Source: Eonycteris spelaea
Taxonomy: Eukaryota; Chordata; Mammalia; Chiroptera; Pteropodidae
Length of the DNA stretch: 64,000 nucleotides
Direction of reading: 5' to 3'
Assembly: GCA_003508835.1 (NCBI GenBank)
Contig: PUFA01000072.1
Coordinates: 2,542,001 to 2,606,000, forward strand
Position 1 is the stretch's first letter. The number at the start of each line of letters is the position of its first letter. The notes under the pieces were generated by a model. That model ran no database searches. It had not been told where the DNA came from and saw nothing but the letters and a program-made list of their open reading frames with translations. Positions 23,594 to 36,214 of this stretch are shown piece by piece. The translations under genes were made by a program, and so were the position numbers.

Positions 23594-25469
23594 CTGCGGA
23601 GAAAAGAAGAACAGGAAGGAAAGGTCAGTAAGGCGTAGGAAACACGGAAGCAGCTGTCCCAGAGCGCTCTGCGGCGTGGCCGGCGGTCTGGGGGCGGGGG
23701 GCGGGGCTGGTTAGGCGGGAGAATTTTGGAGGACTTGCAGGCCTACTGGGTTCAAAAGCCAGGCACAGCGGACAACGACGGAGGCTCACTCGGTTGTACA
23801 TCTTCATCCAAACACCCAGACTGAAACCCTAGGCAGAAATGCACTGTTGGCGGTAAGGGAGTAACAAGGGGACCGCTTCTCTGATTTCCTTTCCATTTCC
23901 CAGAGCAAGCGAGGCCATGAGCACGGATGCCACGCGCATGGGACCATCGGTCACGGTTCCATGCCGGAAGGCCAGGACGCCGGGTGGGAATGCAGGCGGA
24001 CGGCCCTGAACGGCGAGGGGAGATTCTTCTTCTCTTCCCACAAGGGGATGTGCTAAAAACCTCGTCTCCTAAATTCATCTTTAACCAGCACTGGGGTAGG
24101 AATGGTGGCGAGGTTGGGACATTCCCCCTGGGGCCCAGCTGGACTTCAGCATGTCTAGATATATCTATCTGGTCAACTGGCAGACGGGTGGACAGGGGAG
24201 TTCATCAGCCGGGTGGCCTCAGGCTGGTGGGAGGGGGGGACACCGCCAAGCCCCGCCCTCTGTCTTGGGTAGTTCTCACCTGCAGGTCCAGCCCGGAGCC
24301 CAACGTGGACGGGGCTGCAGGCAGGGCTGCCCTGTCAGAGGCTCTGAGAAACACAGCTGCTTACGCCCGCTGCCGACAGCCCGGCCCCACACTTTCCCTG
24401 CCACCCCGAAGGGCTGTGGCCTGTTGACGCCCCGGGATCCCCGGGGGACTCCGAGACAGGGGGAGTCGGGAGGTGCCCTGGTGATGCAAATCACGATACT
24501 CCACACGTCGCGAACGGTCACCCTTCTACCTGTGAATGCCATAGGGTGACATGAATTCACTCTGAGTTAACGGACATTTTACACTAACCAGGCACCCCCG
24601 GATCTTTCGGAGGAGGGCGCTAGGTCAACTGGGAAGCGGGGTCCATCCCGTCCCCTCACCTGTGATGCGGGACGCACCTGGCCGCTCTGGAGGTGGACAT
24701 ACAGCGTTCGGAGCACGATGGCGGGCGTGCCACACGCCTGCGGCGATTTTTGTAAGGCCGGTCTGGCCTGTGGGCCGCCCTTTCTCACCCGCTTCCCCAC
24801 ATCTCTCCCCCACCTTCTAGAAGGTTTCCTCGAGAACCTAGTTCCACTATGCTTTGTCCACCCTCTTCTCATCGACGAAGCGGGGTTCACGGATACCTCC
24901 CAGGCGCCTGCCGCGGTGGAAGGCGTGCCCTAAATTCAGCGTAAGCTCTTCCCAACAGGCAGCTTTCCTGTCTGGGTTTTCATTTCCACAAGTTGCCCCC
25001 TGCTCTGAACCGGAGGCGGTTCAGACCAGGGACTGGCGGGTGGGCACGCGACGGGCAGGGGCAGGCGGGACGGGGTGTGTGTGTGGGGGGGATGGTTCGG
25101 GGCCCTGCTGTGGACGCCACACTACCGTCCTGCTCATTACGCGAGTCCTGCCCCCCTGTTCCCAAAGGGGCTTCTCCTCGAGGAGCACAGAGTCAGCAGA
25201 AGCGGGGTCTGCAGTTGGCACCGCCCCCCCCGCCCCCCCCGCTCCATCCTCCCGCATGCGCAGGCCGCTCCACGCCACTGAAAAGCCTCGTTAAGGAAGA
25301 CGGGCACGATGCTTCCTCCCAGGAATGAACCAAGAACCGGCACTAGATTCATCAGTTCAGTCAACCAACCACCAGCCAGCACCACCCTGCGTGGGGCACC
25401 ACGTACAGACACCGCCGTGACCATGGAAACAGCTACAGAAACAGCCCCCCCCCCCCCCCCGCGGACGCA

Positions 25470-25695
25470 GGTGGTCCTCTACCAGGGATGGATCTGCACC
25501 CGCCCCGCCCTCGGGGACACCTGGCAACATCTGCATTCGTTTTGGTTGCCCCGTGACTTGGGCCGGGGTTGCTACTGGTGTCTAGTGGGTAGAGGTCAGG
25601 GCGCTGTTACAGGTCCCGCAGGGCATAGGACCGCCCCCAACGACACAGAACTGTTGGTCCGAAATGTCACCTGCGCTATTGTTGAGAAACCAGGG
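25470..25695 (+). mobile_element. MER5A in PRKCA intron 16
   Basis: Plus-orientation copy: TGGCAACATCTGCATTCGTT, GCTACTGGTGTCTAGTGGGT, AGAGGTCAGGGCGCTGTTAC and CGAAATGTCACCTGCGC. The copy is GC-rich compared with the family consensus. Confidence 0.82.
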
Positions 25696-25974
25696 AGATA
25701 CCTAAATGGTAATGCAAGGCTGAGTTGGTCCTAAGGTCAAGGGCGAGGCCAAGCGAGGGGCTCGGGCAAGAATGGCCCTACGGGAGAGCAAGAATGAAGG
25801 AGCCACAGAAGCCCAGGTGAATGGCCTGTCAGCGCGCGCCTCACAGCCTGCGTGGGGTTGGCTTGGAGAGCGTCCTTTGGGAACCCGATTAATCAATACC
25901 CAGTCAAGTGACTGGACGGTGGGTGCTCCCTTAACAAGAGGTCATTGGCATTTCTTTTGCCGTTCACTAACCAA

Positions 25975-25993
25975 GAGAAGAAGAAGAAGAAGG
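25975..25993 (+). repeat. (AAG)n tract
   Basis: Five to six AAG units between ACCAAG and GAATTCC. Confidence 0.9.
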
Positions 25994-28278
25994 AATTCCA
26001 GGAAAAGGTATAAAAGAAGGTGGTCTCTGAAAGGAAGAGGAAGGTGAGCCAAGGTCAGACGTCCCTCTCCTGGCTGGAGAACTGTCTGTCCAGCTCTACA
26101 TCTGTCCAGCTGTTTGGGACCAGACCGCACAGAAATGGCGTTTGCAGGAGTACGGTCCTGATGGCACTCACCGAGCGTCTTCCAAAGGGCAGTTCCAAAA
26201 CGCGTGGCTTAACTGCCATAGGGAAGGAAAACCGAACAAGCAAGCAAAACACCTCCCCAAAGAAAACCAAACCAAAGGAAAAAAAAAAAAACAAAAACAA
26301 AACCCCAACCAACTAAAAAAAGTTTCTACAATCAAAATGGGGACCACGGAAACGTCAACACTGAGAAGCCTGGGGACGGGGACGGATGGTCCAGGACCTC
26401 GAATCCGAACGCTGCTGAACCCAGAGGAGGGTGACCCCTGAGTGCAGCCCTGGCGTGGACGGCCAGGGACTGTGAGACGGGGGCCGGAAGCCCTCGCTGC
26501 TAAAGCCTCCCGCTAGGACTGCCCCAAGGGCTACGCTCAGGGGCAGTGGCAGGGACCAGGCCAGCCCAGGCGCCGCTCGGCGGCGAGCACACGCGGTGGC
26601 AAGGCCGCCCGACACCGGACGCCCCTTCCTCTTCTTCCTCCCTCTAGATCCTGTTGGATCTTCCCTGCTCCCAAAGAGAGAGAAATCGCATGTTAGCGGA
26701 TGAAGGCCTTTCTTAAACCTGTTCCCGCAGGCCGCGGGACGGGAGGCGGAGACCGGCGGGGGGTGGGGGGGGGTGCAAAGGGCAAGAGCGAGTCCCTGAG
26801 TGCGTCTCGGTGAGTGTGGGTCGGAAGCCTGGTGGAGCTGGGGGCTGGGCCTGAGACGCACACGCGGTCCAGGACACAGAAGGGGTGTGTGCCGAGGGAA
26901 ATCACGCCGAGAGAAGTCGATTTCCCCCCACAAGGGGTGGCGGGCGGCGGAGGGGGGCACAGCTGTTCTTACCACAGGTTCAGTCTTGTGAGAAACCACT
27001 AATCTTTCCACCATGGGGGGGGAGGGTCTCTTAATGCTTTAAAAATGAACCCACCGCAACTCTTAGCGAAATTGGGCCCTGAAACAGACAATCTCCTTTC
27101 AATCAAATTGGAGAAGACCTTGAACAGCTTATTTTTTGAGATGGTTGTGTGGAGAATGACGACTATTCTCACATTCACCTACTGAGAAGGATCATGAAAG
27201 TCAGTGTTTTTTTTTTGGATTCCTGGGAGAGAAGACAAACCATGGCTTCCATAAGCTACTGTGTTTTTAAGGTTAAAAAAAAGACAGACTCTTCCCACCA
27301 CCTGTGAGCCAACCCTGCTCATAACCATCAGCTTGTGGGCCAGGGCCTTGGGTGCCTTCCTGGATTCGAGGGCGAGTAAGAGGAGGCAGAGACCGAGGCT
27401 CAGGGGGCGCCCAGTGGTACCTGCGAACGTGTGAATGAGCACGGGAGTGCGTGCCGTCGAGAGTGAAAAGTCGAGCCGGCCAGATGGCAACGCTCCTCGG
27501 GGTGAGGTGGGAACGGCCGCTGGAAGGGCGGCCTGCACCACGGTCCGTGACAAGGGGCGGGCTGTCCACGGCCCCACTGTAGGCCACTTCGCAGCACACA
27601 GGAGCCGAAGGCAGCCTTTGCGACCTGAGAGCAAACCTCCTTGGCTGAGCATGCACCGTCTCCAGCTCCCAGGCCCGCCTGTGCCTTTCACCAGAGGAGG
27701 CTTTTTGTCGTCTGGGATGTAATGCGCCACACAACTGGTGTGGGGCAAAGATGGAGGGGGAGAGGCGGCCGCACCCAAGGAAAGGTGGACGAAGGACCCG
27801 ACCAGGCCGTCCAAGGCCCAAGGTACGGTTGCAGGTAACTCAGTGCACCTCCTTGTAAAAGCAGAAATGGCGATGTGAAAACCCACCTTTCACGGCTGGC
27901 GTGAGGATCGGAGGAACGAGTGTGTGTGCAACCCTTTCTAAATGATGAGGGACACTGACCCAAAGGTCCAGCATGGGCAGCAGGCTCCCGGCCCGTGAGC
28001 AACGTGCGAGTCCTACGTGAGGCGTGAGTGAACGCTACTAACAACCGGCCCCCGGTCCTGACCTCTGGGTTCAGCACTGAGCTCCTTTCTCGTTCTGACA
28101 TTCCTACCCATTTGGTAAAAAGCATGAATTAATAAAATGAAGTCGGGCACGGTAACGATGAGACAAGGCACAGAAAGATGACGGTCTGGGTGGAATTTAG
28201 GAGGGCAGTGCTGCCTGCCCAGCACCCCACGTGACACACGGGCCACTCACAACCCTTTGCATGCCGTCTAACGGCCGC

Positions 28279-28296
28279 GGGGGTGGGGGTGGGGGT
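28279..28296 (+). repeat. (GGGGGT)3 G-rich tract
   Basis: Three G5 runs separated by single T. Only three runs, so a full four-tract quadruplex needs neighbouring GG pairs. Confidence 0.85.
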
Positions 28297-30659
28297 GCGG
28301 CAGAGCCTGGCTGTGGAGGCGGGCTTCTCAGCTCTGACTCTTACCTGGGAGAGGCCACTGAGAGTGAGCCACACCTGTGTTGGTCTCAAGTCTGTCCTTT
28401 ACCTTGGCGTCTCAGTCATGTAGAGCATAACCCAGGGTCGCTGGCACGGGAATTAGGGGGGAGTGTGAGTAGCGCCAAGAAAACACCTCATTACAAAGCG
28501 AATCCAAACAAAACCCGGATGAGCAGGGAGAGCGAGTGACAGGGAGCAGGAAGGAAGCGGGTCGAAGGGGGGAGCTTCTGTGACAACAGAGGCGGCTGGA
28601 CGCGCTCCCGTCTTGGGGGGACCGCCAGCCGCATTTCCAATCCCGGTCCCGGCGGGGCTGACCGACCGAGCGCTGTGCGTGGTCCCCGCGGGGCGTGTTA
28701 GTAAGGGCACCACCCGCGTCTGCACGTGGTTGTGCGCCGCCTCGATTTCATCAACCAACCAGCGGCAGAAGCAGGTGGGCGCGTTCTGTCCTGGGCCTCC
28801 CCCCCCCCCCCCCGGGAGGTCCCCTCCGCACTGCACGGCGGAAGCAGCGGGCGAGGGAGCCGGGGCACTGGCGGCAACCCCCCATCTGCCCCTCGCTGGG
28901 GTCGGCATGCTCGGGGGAGGGTCCGTGCACGGCCCACACAAGCGCGGCACACGCTGAGGGTTAAAGAGTGAGGTTAGCTTGCCAAGGTTTAGTCACCCGA
29001 GGTTCTGGAAACGTGCTCACCGAAGGCCTGGATGACCACTGAAGCCAGTGCGTTTTGGTACAGAAAGTCTGGAGGATAAGAACGGACAGGGGAGAGTACG
29101 TGGGAAAACAGTCAGTGCCTGGCCTCGGAACTCGAGAGGGGAGCGGCCCGTGGAGAGGACGCCACGGACCCACGTGCGCTGACAGGGAAGCACCGGCCTG
29201 TGGGGGACGCGAGGTGCAGCATGGAGTGCATGGCGAGGCCCCCCCACTGTGTCGACGTGCCCGCGGCTCTCCGGACGGTTCCAGAAAACACACGGGAAAC
29301 AGTGGGGTGGGGAGATGGAGGGGGAGAGAGTGTCTGCTCATTTACCATCCTTCTCTACTGCTGGTCTCTTTCGCCCCGTAGAGCTAGTATCTTAATCACT
29401 TTAAAAAAGAGGAATTAGGACCTCCCTTCACCTCCTGCCAACATCGCCTGTGGCGAGAGTGTGGCGACAGGCTTTGGCTTCTCAGGCAAAATTAAGCAGT
29501 ACTTGTCTCCCCTGTCACCTTAGAAAGGGACAGTTCTGGTCCAGAGGGAGCGGTTTTATCGATGGGTTTTCTGACAGACACAGGCTGGACGGCACAGGAT
29601 AGGTGGGTGGATTCTTGTGGGTGCCAGTCACGTGTGTGATGGGGGCCAAGCTTCCGGCTTATCCTGCGCTGTGTTCTTTGGAATAAAAACATACACTCCT
29701 TTTTCCCCCCCCCCTTTTGGTCTCGATGCGAACGGCCAGCTTTAGAGGACTGAAGGTTCCTTTTCCAAGACAGGTTGTTGTAATCACCATTGTTATCCCA
29801 GACCTCTGTGCCAACTTGTCGATTCACACAGGGTCTGCATTTACCTCGTCGCTCACCACCGAAGCTCCCTGAGGCTTGCCACGGAGCTACGTATTATTTC
29901 TATTGATCGTTATCTTAAACGTCTCATTTCTTCCCATTTCTCTTTCAAGCAGAAATGCATTTGGGAGAGTGGTTATTAATGAATAGAAAGACTACCTGCC
30001 TCTCCCTGGGCAGAAGATGCTGTCTCGGGCTGGTTTAAAGGCTTAAATCACATCTGAGGACACCGTGATGTAGCAGACGCTGGTCCCCAAAGGCCGATGG
30101 GTGTTCGCACGTTGTCGGTGAAGCCTCCCGAGTTTTGAGAATCTCAGTTTTAATTAGTATCACTGCTTCCGGTTCCACTGAAAGGCCAAGGGAATGACCC
30201 TCCTCGCTACCTGAGACCTGATCAGACGCCGCCCGAGGCTGCCTGTGGTCCGATCAGCTGGACAGCTGCCCCCTCCGTGCCAATAACTCTTCAGAGCGAC
30301 GATGAAAAGAACAAAGCACCACGCGCTGTCCTTAGTTTTCGGAAACACACATGGGCTTTTGTAGGTGTAAAGAGGCCTTGTGGCTGTCACCTCAAATCAT
30401 TCAAGAAAAACAAAACCAAAATCAAAATGTGAGTGTGTGTGTGTCTGTACCCACACGCACTCAGATGCAGAGCAAAAAAATGGTAAAGCGAGTGGGGTAA
30501 AAAGGTTAACGTTTAGGGCATTTGGGTCACGGGACTACGGCAACGCTTCGATTGATTTCTGCGACTCTCCTCCAACCCTGCCATTAGGAATTATTTCCAA
30601 AGAAATTCAAAAAACAAAAACAAAACAAAAACAAAACTCAAAAGGAGCGCTGCACCGCA

Positions 30660-30845
30660 CTTTGCTAATTCGGCCACCATCGAACTCTGTCGGAGCGGGC
30701 GGGTGACACCGTGAAAGGCAGGACGCCGGCGTGGCCGGGGGAATGGCCGTGGCCGCGAGCTCCCGCCCGGGCAGCCCCGACGGCGGCTCTTGACGTGCTC
30801 GCGTCTCCGGCCCGTGCTGCGAGGGCTGACAACGTCCCGATGAAA
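30660..30845. promoter_or_regulatory. CpG-island-like core in PRKCA intron 16
   Basis: I count about 25 CpG in roughly 180 bases at near two-thirds GC, an observed/expected ratio of about 1 or more. It is shorter than the usual 200-500-bp island threshold and its edges are AT-richer. It could be an intronic promoter or enhancer, or a product of GC-biased conversion. Confidence 0.4.
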
Positions 30846-33800
30846 GTTACGACTGCGATTTACTTTTCTGTCGCTTTTTGCTAAAATGACAAAAGTCGCT
30901 TCCCCAGAAAGGCTCCCCGGGGATGCCAGGCCTTTTTCGCAAGTGCTCGCCCTCGCCCATCAACTCCGGAAATGCGTGTCTCCGTGTTAACCTCGTAGAT
31001 TCACTTCTCCCCCTCCAGCCACCGGGTGAGCACAGCGAACGCTTTGGCCGGCCCGTGAACTAGCTGTTTGGCCCTCAGTGCCGATGGACAGCATTCGAAA
31101 ATGAAGAAGCAATTAATTTTCCGCTGCCAGTGTTCGTCGAGGCTGCTGTTTATCATGGGCAGGAGGCATGGAAACTTGAAGGCTGTTCCTGGGCGTTTTA
31201 GCCACATGAATAATGAATGAGGATAAAAGCCTGCAAAATTCAAAGCGACACCAGATCAGAAAGTGGGGCTGTGCGGGTGTGCCTCGGCGGGCATGCTGCA
31301 GGGACTAGGACTCAGGCCTCTTATTTTTCAGGCGAAGCAGGAAGAAAAACGCTTCCTCTCCCTTGATGAGTTCTCGGGGGGGCCTGGGCCAAGTCCTCGT
31401 TGACCTGATGCCTGGGGAGGCGGCCGGGACCCTCTCATTTCTCCCTCGAAACTGAATATTGATCTTGTCAGGGGCGATTTAAAAATAAACTTAAACATAA
31501 AGCAGACATCCTCTTTCTTACATGGGATCTTCTGACTATTCACAAGCCTCTTTTTTGACGCTCGGGTTTTGGTTCAGGACACCAGCCTCGCGCTGAGCCG
31601 ACAGTCCCCGTGTCTGTGGGGCAGAGCCCCTCGGCGCCGTGTTTTCTTGAAGAGAAATGGAAGGCGGCCGGCTTCGCACTTTTCTTTCTCCACGAGGAGG
31701 AGAAAGAGTTAACGTGGCTGCCTCATCTCCAGGAGAGCCCAGCACAGCTGTCTTGGTTTGTGCTTTTGTTTTACAGAATAAACCAGGACACAGGGGTCCC
31801 CGTCTTCTGGACAGTCACCCTCGTCTTCGCAGCTGCACGTGGTGGGCCGTTTGGGGGACACGGGACCCTATGCCTGCACGCGCCTCCCCACTTCCACTTC
31901 TGAGCCCCCACCTTGGCCGCCCCCGGGGCGATGGGGCCACAGTCCCCACACCCGACTCTCCGGCCGCTCTCCGCTCTCCGCTCTCCTTTATGCGTGACTT
32001 GCCCTGCAGGTCCCGGACCTGAAGGTCGCCGCCGTGAGATGCACAGTCCCGTGTGGAGCCGCTCATGGAGCTGCCACATCCTGAAAGGCCTTGGTGGTGG
32101 AATTTCACATTCTCCGAGGCACTCCGGAGCGGCTTCAGTGATGTCACTTCGGTAGGCAGGAAACTAAAAAAAGATGGGGTGCTCGGGAATCCCCAGGCCT
32201 CCAGCTCAGCTCCGTGTCTGTCCAAGCAATAGAATTCCTCTACTCCCTCAGGGAAGTCGAAATTCAACATTAAAACGAAGATGAGAGTCCCGGGCTCACA
32301 AGCGCAAACGTGATCCCCGGAAGCACCCTGCAGATAGCTGGGGGTACTTGAAGTCTTACTGCTGGTATTTACGAAAACCAAAGGCTTGATTTCATGAGAG
32401 GCAGGAGTGAATGGTCCTTAATCCGATAAATCCAGGGAGACTGATTCGCCAGCACTTGCTAAAAGAGCATCGAGCGAACTCCAGCAGGACAGAGCAGCTC
32501 AGCCCTCCAGGGCTGTAAACGCTGCTCCGAGGAGAGCTGCTCTTTGAAATGGGTTCCCTGCACATGTTGAGCAGAAGCTTCTGGTGGCAATATGTTCGCC
32601 TTAGTTGTTTTCTCAGCAGCGATGGCATGGCTGGAGTTGCCCGCATTTTAGAAATCGCCGAACTGCCTGGCAGAGGACATTCAGCTCTGTATTGTATCTG
32701 TAAACGCGTCTGACCGTCGAAGTAGCTCTGGATGCGGGAGCCGCACTTTTCACAGAGAGAGATGGGAAAACAACCTCACAGAATGACTTCCGCGCGCGGT
32801 TAGCTCTCCTCTGCCGCTGTGTGGACCCCGGTGTGTTCTGCCGCCTTGGGGACATCAGCACTCAGATGGCTTCCTTCGTTGGTGGCGTTGTTGGCGCGTG
32901 CTCTGTCTGCTCCAGCCTGGTACCACGAGAACAGAGCGATGTCCTGGAGGCTGCTGACACGCTCCCTTCACCTGCGCTTTAGAGCCAGCTCTGAGGCCGG
33001 CTGGGTGGCATGGCATGGGCGCCAGGGGAAACGGAGCCCGGCCGGGGACCAGGACCTTTCCTGATCTGTGTCTTTGCCCTGGACTCTCTTCTGCTGTGGG
33101 ACAAAACGTCGCCGCTCACCCTACACACCTCCGCTGCCGTGCCTGCCTCCCTGCCGTGCCGTCTCCCGCCCTCTCGTGCTTTTCCAAGCTGCTTCCTCCG
33201 GTGTGCAGGCTCTCCAGCAGCATGTGGGCTTCCGGCTGGGAAGCCTCGCTGTGAGCAGACAGGCCTCTCCCTTCCTCAGCCCGAGCTCTGGCCAAACAGG
33301 CCTCTTGCACGAAACCTTCGGTTTCAGGGCCTCGGCCGTGATTCCTTTCTGCCGTCTGTGAGTCCGGGGGGCTGTGCGTCTTCACAGCCAGAGGCAAGTC
33401 GCTGTTTCTTTTGATTTTAACCAGCACTCCGTTAAAAACCCAAAAAAACCAGCACTGGAAGGAAAGAAACAAACACAGCTCACGGCGGCTCCAACGGCCT
33501 GTCCTGCGGGACTTGGATTCCGTGAATCGTTATGCCCACAGGGGACAACTGGGAGAAGTCAGTCACCTGTTTGCTTTCCCTACAAGCTGAGTTCAGGGTT
33601 GCAGTAGCCACAAAAAAGCGGGAGACTATATGCACGTGACCAATGTCTTCCGAAAGTGAGGTGGGAACAGAGAGAAAAATGACGTGATTTACGGTGACTT
33701 CGTGGCATCTCCTCTCGTTCTGGAAAGTGACGGCCAAGCTCACCACGTCAGGGCAGGGACAGTGCGCGTGTCTACGCTGTGTCTGTAAAGACACTCAGCT

Positions 33801-34639
33801 GTGTGCAAGGTGCTACTGTAGACCTTTCACGTGTAATTTAAAAGGCTAAAGGAATATCAGAGGAAAAGGACAATCCCTCACGTAACGTCCTCCCGAGACC
33901 TCTTGTAGCTCGTTTATTGTTATGTTCACCCCACCTCTGAAAACCGGGTTTTGCAAACTGAAAGAGGGGGGGAGCGTATGAGAACCCCTGAAATCAGTGC
34001 CCGGGACTGGCTGAAGAAACGGCGGGGTGGCAGAGACATAACGGCCCTGTTTAAAATGATGATTCAGGAGAAAGTCAACTGACCTGGTTCATTTTAAGTT
34101 TTTCTTCAGTTTGTGCTAAAAATATCTCGGAGAAAGAAAATCGATGGGCCCGCCCCCCGGCCGTTTTATTCTTGGAGTAGAGGGCGCCTAAGCACACGTG
34201 ATGAGGAAGCTGCCGCCCTAAGAGGGAAGCTCTGTGCCGCGCAGCCGGTAGCTCAGCCACCCAGGAGGTTCCCCTGCCTGCTCATGGGGCACCCGGTAGA
34301 GGAGACAGATTTAAGCTGAACCAACACAGCAGATGTTTCTGGAACTGACCGTGCAAGAAAGCTGCCTTTTGCAGCCTCGCAGCTGAGGCACCGTGACCGC
34401 CCTGCCCTGGCCGGGATGGTGGCGGAGCTGGAGGCACAGATCCACCCGGCCGTTAGAGAGCGGATGCAGGGGCAAGCCGATCCCTCGGGGGCACCGAGAA
34501 GTGGCAGGTGGCGTGAGTGCGGAGGCTGACGTGGTAAAGACTCGCGGTTTCTCTCCAGGGGTGTAAACATTAAGAAAGGCACACACGGGCTGCAACCGGC
34601 GGTCAGAGGACGGGCGTACGGCAGGCCAGAGCTGCAGCG

Positions 34640-34880
34640 ATGGCGCAGGGGGTAAGGACACAGGTCTGGGAGCTGGAGCCCGAGCGTTTGCATCCTGGTT
34701 CCACCAGCTCCCAGCTGTGTGTCCGCAGGCAAGTCGCTCCCTCTCTGTGCCTCGGCTTCTTCAACTGTCATCGGGGACAACAGTACCTACCTTGCAGGGT
34801 CATGGGGGTTAAATAAACTGACTTGCAAATCGCTGAGAACAGGGCCTGGTATGTAGTGTTTGTTAAATAAATGGGGGGGG
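34640..34880 (+). repeat. MIR, nearly complete
   Basis: GATGGCGCAGGGGGTAAGGA, ACCAGCTCCCAGCTGTGTGT, GTGCCTCGGCTTCTTCAACT, AGTACCTACCTTGCAGGGTC and GGCCTGGTATGTAGTG follow the whole MIR consensus in order. Confidence 0.92.
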
Positions 34881-35416
34881 GAAAAGAAAAGGGAGTCATA
34901 TAGGAAGAGTCGGAATAAAGGTGTCAAGGACAGGAATGGCGGGTGACATCACACACTCCTTGTAGCAGGGGCCGGTGTGACACTAGGGCAGCCTGTGGAC
35001 TGCACCCAGTGCCTGCCAATGAGCTGGCTAGGATTTAGTTATGCTCTGGGCTACCTTCAGTGCAAGGTAAATCCAGGAGCGCTGGAGACAGATGAGAAGC
35101 CGGCCGAGGACTCAGAGCAAGGAATTCGAGTGCACAAAATCCAAACCCCAAGCAGACCTTCCTTGCTGTCTAATCGGGCTGGTGGGGGGCTCTCTGCAGC
35201 CACGCTATTGGACAGCTCTGTGAGGACAGATGACCCACACACCCCTCGTGGCCTGGCTCGCCCTTGCTCGGACCGCAGAACTGACGGCAAGGGCAGACAC
35301 CTGCCCTGTGGAGCCCAGGGGTCACTGGCCTCCTCTCTCCAGGAAGGAGGGTGGGTGGGACACCTCCAGGATTGGGGGGACTGGGGCTCAGGAAACGGGC
35401 TGCGCCCCTGGCTCAC

Positions 35417-35557
35417 CACTTTGGGCTTGAACGGCGGCTGGATCTCCCTGTTCTCCAGTTTCTCCCAGTCGATCCTCCGGAAGAAGGCGTGTTCTCGTAC
35501 GTCCCGTTCCCCTTCGGGCCCGCAGCCCAGACGCTTGCCGGGATGTTTGGTCATCAG
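35417..35557 (-). CDS. PRKCA: PRKCA exon 16, PKC alpha residues 572-618
   Basis: This 141-bp exon is phase 0 at both ends. It encodes 47 residues from [13 protein letters not shown] to PPFKPKV, the end of the kinase C-lobe and the start of the AGC C-terminal tail. The KRLG arginine (about R580) corresponds to the helix-I arginine that pairs with the APE glutamate in protein kinases. PPFKP is the C-lobe tether of the AGC tail. Splice sites are good: acceptor AG (complement of CT at 35,558-35,559) after a pyrimidine-rich stretch, and donor GTGAGC (complement of positions ending at 35,416). Residue 578 is Gly; I recall Ala in human, so this is a plausible neutral species difference. The surrounding 201-codon open frame on the opposite strand is a shadow. 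Confidence 0.98.
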
Positions 35558-35574
35558 CTGGAAAGCAGGGGAGA

Positions 35575-36200
35575 GGATCTAAGGTACTCTGCGGTGACTA
35601 TGGTTGGTAATAACGTATTGGACACTTAAAATTTGCTAAGAGTAGAACTTAAGGGTTCCTCGTCCAGAAAAAGAAAAAAGGATAACTATGTGAGGTGATG
35701 GATGTACAAACATGACTGTGGAAATCCTGTCACAATGTACAGTCGTCCCTGGGTATCCACAGGGGACTGGTTCCGGGACCCTGGAGGATACTAAACTTTG
35801 AGGATGCCCAAGTCCCTTCGATAAAATGGTGTAGTGTTTGTATACAACCTACACACATCCTCCTGTAAACATGACGTCATCTCTAGATTACTTTAACATC
35901 CCATACAATGTAAGGCTGTGTAAACAGTTATATTGTTTAGGGAATGACAAGAAAAAAAAAAGCCTGCATGTGTTCAGTACAGACACAACTAGCAACCAGT
36001 AGACCTAACTACATAGTACACATCAGCAACGATGTAACTTTTTTTTCCCTGTGTATTCTAGATCTGTGGTTGGTTGGATCCAGGGGTTTAGAACAGATGG
36101 TTATGAAGGACCAACTGTACATCTATATCAAACCATCGCATTGTATACTTTAAATATATTACAATTTTATTCGGCAATTATAACTCACCAAAGCTAGGGG
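35575..36200 (+). repeat. L1 3' end interrupted by a Tigger-type element
   Basis: The left part reads GGTGACTATGGTTGGTAATA, then AACTATGTGAGGTGATGG. The L1 resumes after 36,119 with CATTGTATACTTTAAATAT. The L1 ends match across the insertion. Confidence 0.8.
35740..36117. mobile_element. Tigger2/MER2-type DNA transposon (nonautonomous)
   Basis: About 378 bp flanked by TA on both sides (35,738-35,739 and 36,118-36,119), as expected for TcMar-Tigger. Ends are CAGTCGTCCCTGGGTATCC and the inverted GGTTATGAAGGACCAACTG, imperfect terminal inverted repeats. Interior shows AGGATGCCCAAGTCCCTTCG and TCATCTCTAGATTACTTTAA. No transposase frame is present. Confidence 0.85.
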
Positions 36201-36214
36201 GAAAAAGAAACAAA

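Larger units (their letters stand above)
23594..35416 (-). other. PRKCA: PRKCA intron 16 (11.8 kb)
   Basis: The intron between exons 16 and 17 is bounded by GTGAGC and a TCCGCAG acceptor. It is strikingly GC- and CpG-rich between about 23.6-29.4 and 30.6-31.0 kb. It contains a MER5A copy, an (AAG)n tract, adenine-rich stretches, homopolymer C runs at about 25,448 and 28,799, a CpG-island-like core at 30,660-30,845 and a MIR at 34,640-34,880. Long open frames here (219 codons at 26,355-27,014; 235 at 27,179-27,886) look like products of low stop-codon density in GC-rich DNA. No other gene was seen. Confidence 0.93.

Noticed and set aside
26355..27014. 219-codon minus-strand open frame in intron 16.
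   Set aside because: Low-complexity Pro/Arg/Ser composition, no splice context and no family resemblance.
27179..27886. 235-codon open frame on the minus strand, the longest in the window, and the overlapping 182-codon frame.
   Set aside because: It lies in a GC-rich intron where stops are rare and shows no recognisable domain. Two long frames overlap on the same strand, which is typical of chance.
34977..35582. 201-codon + strand open frame overlapping exon 16.
   Set aside because: It is partly the antisense shadow of the conserved PRKCA exon; the rest resembles nothing.
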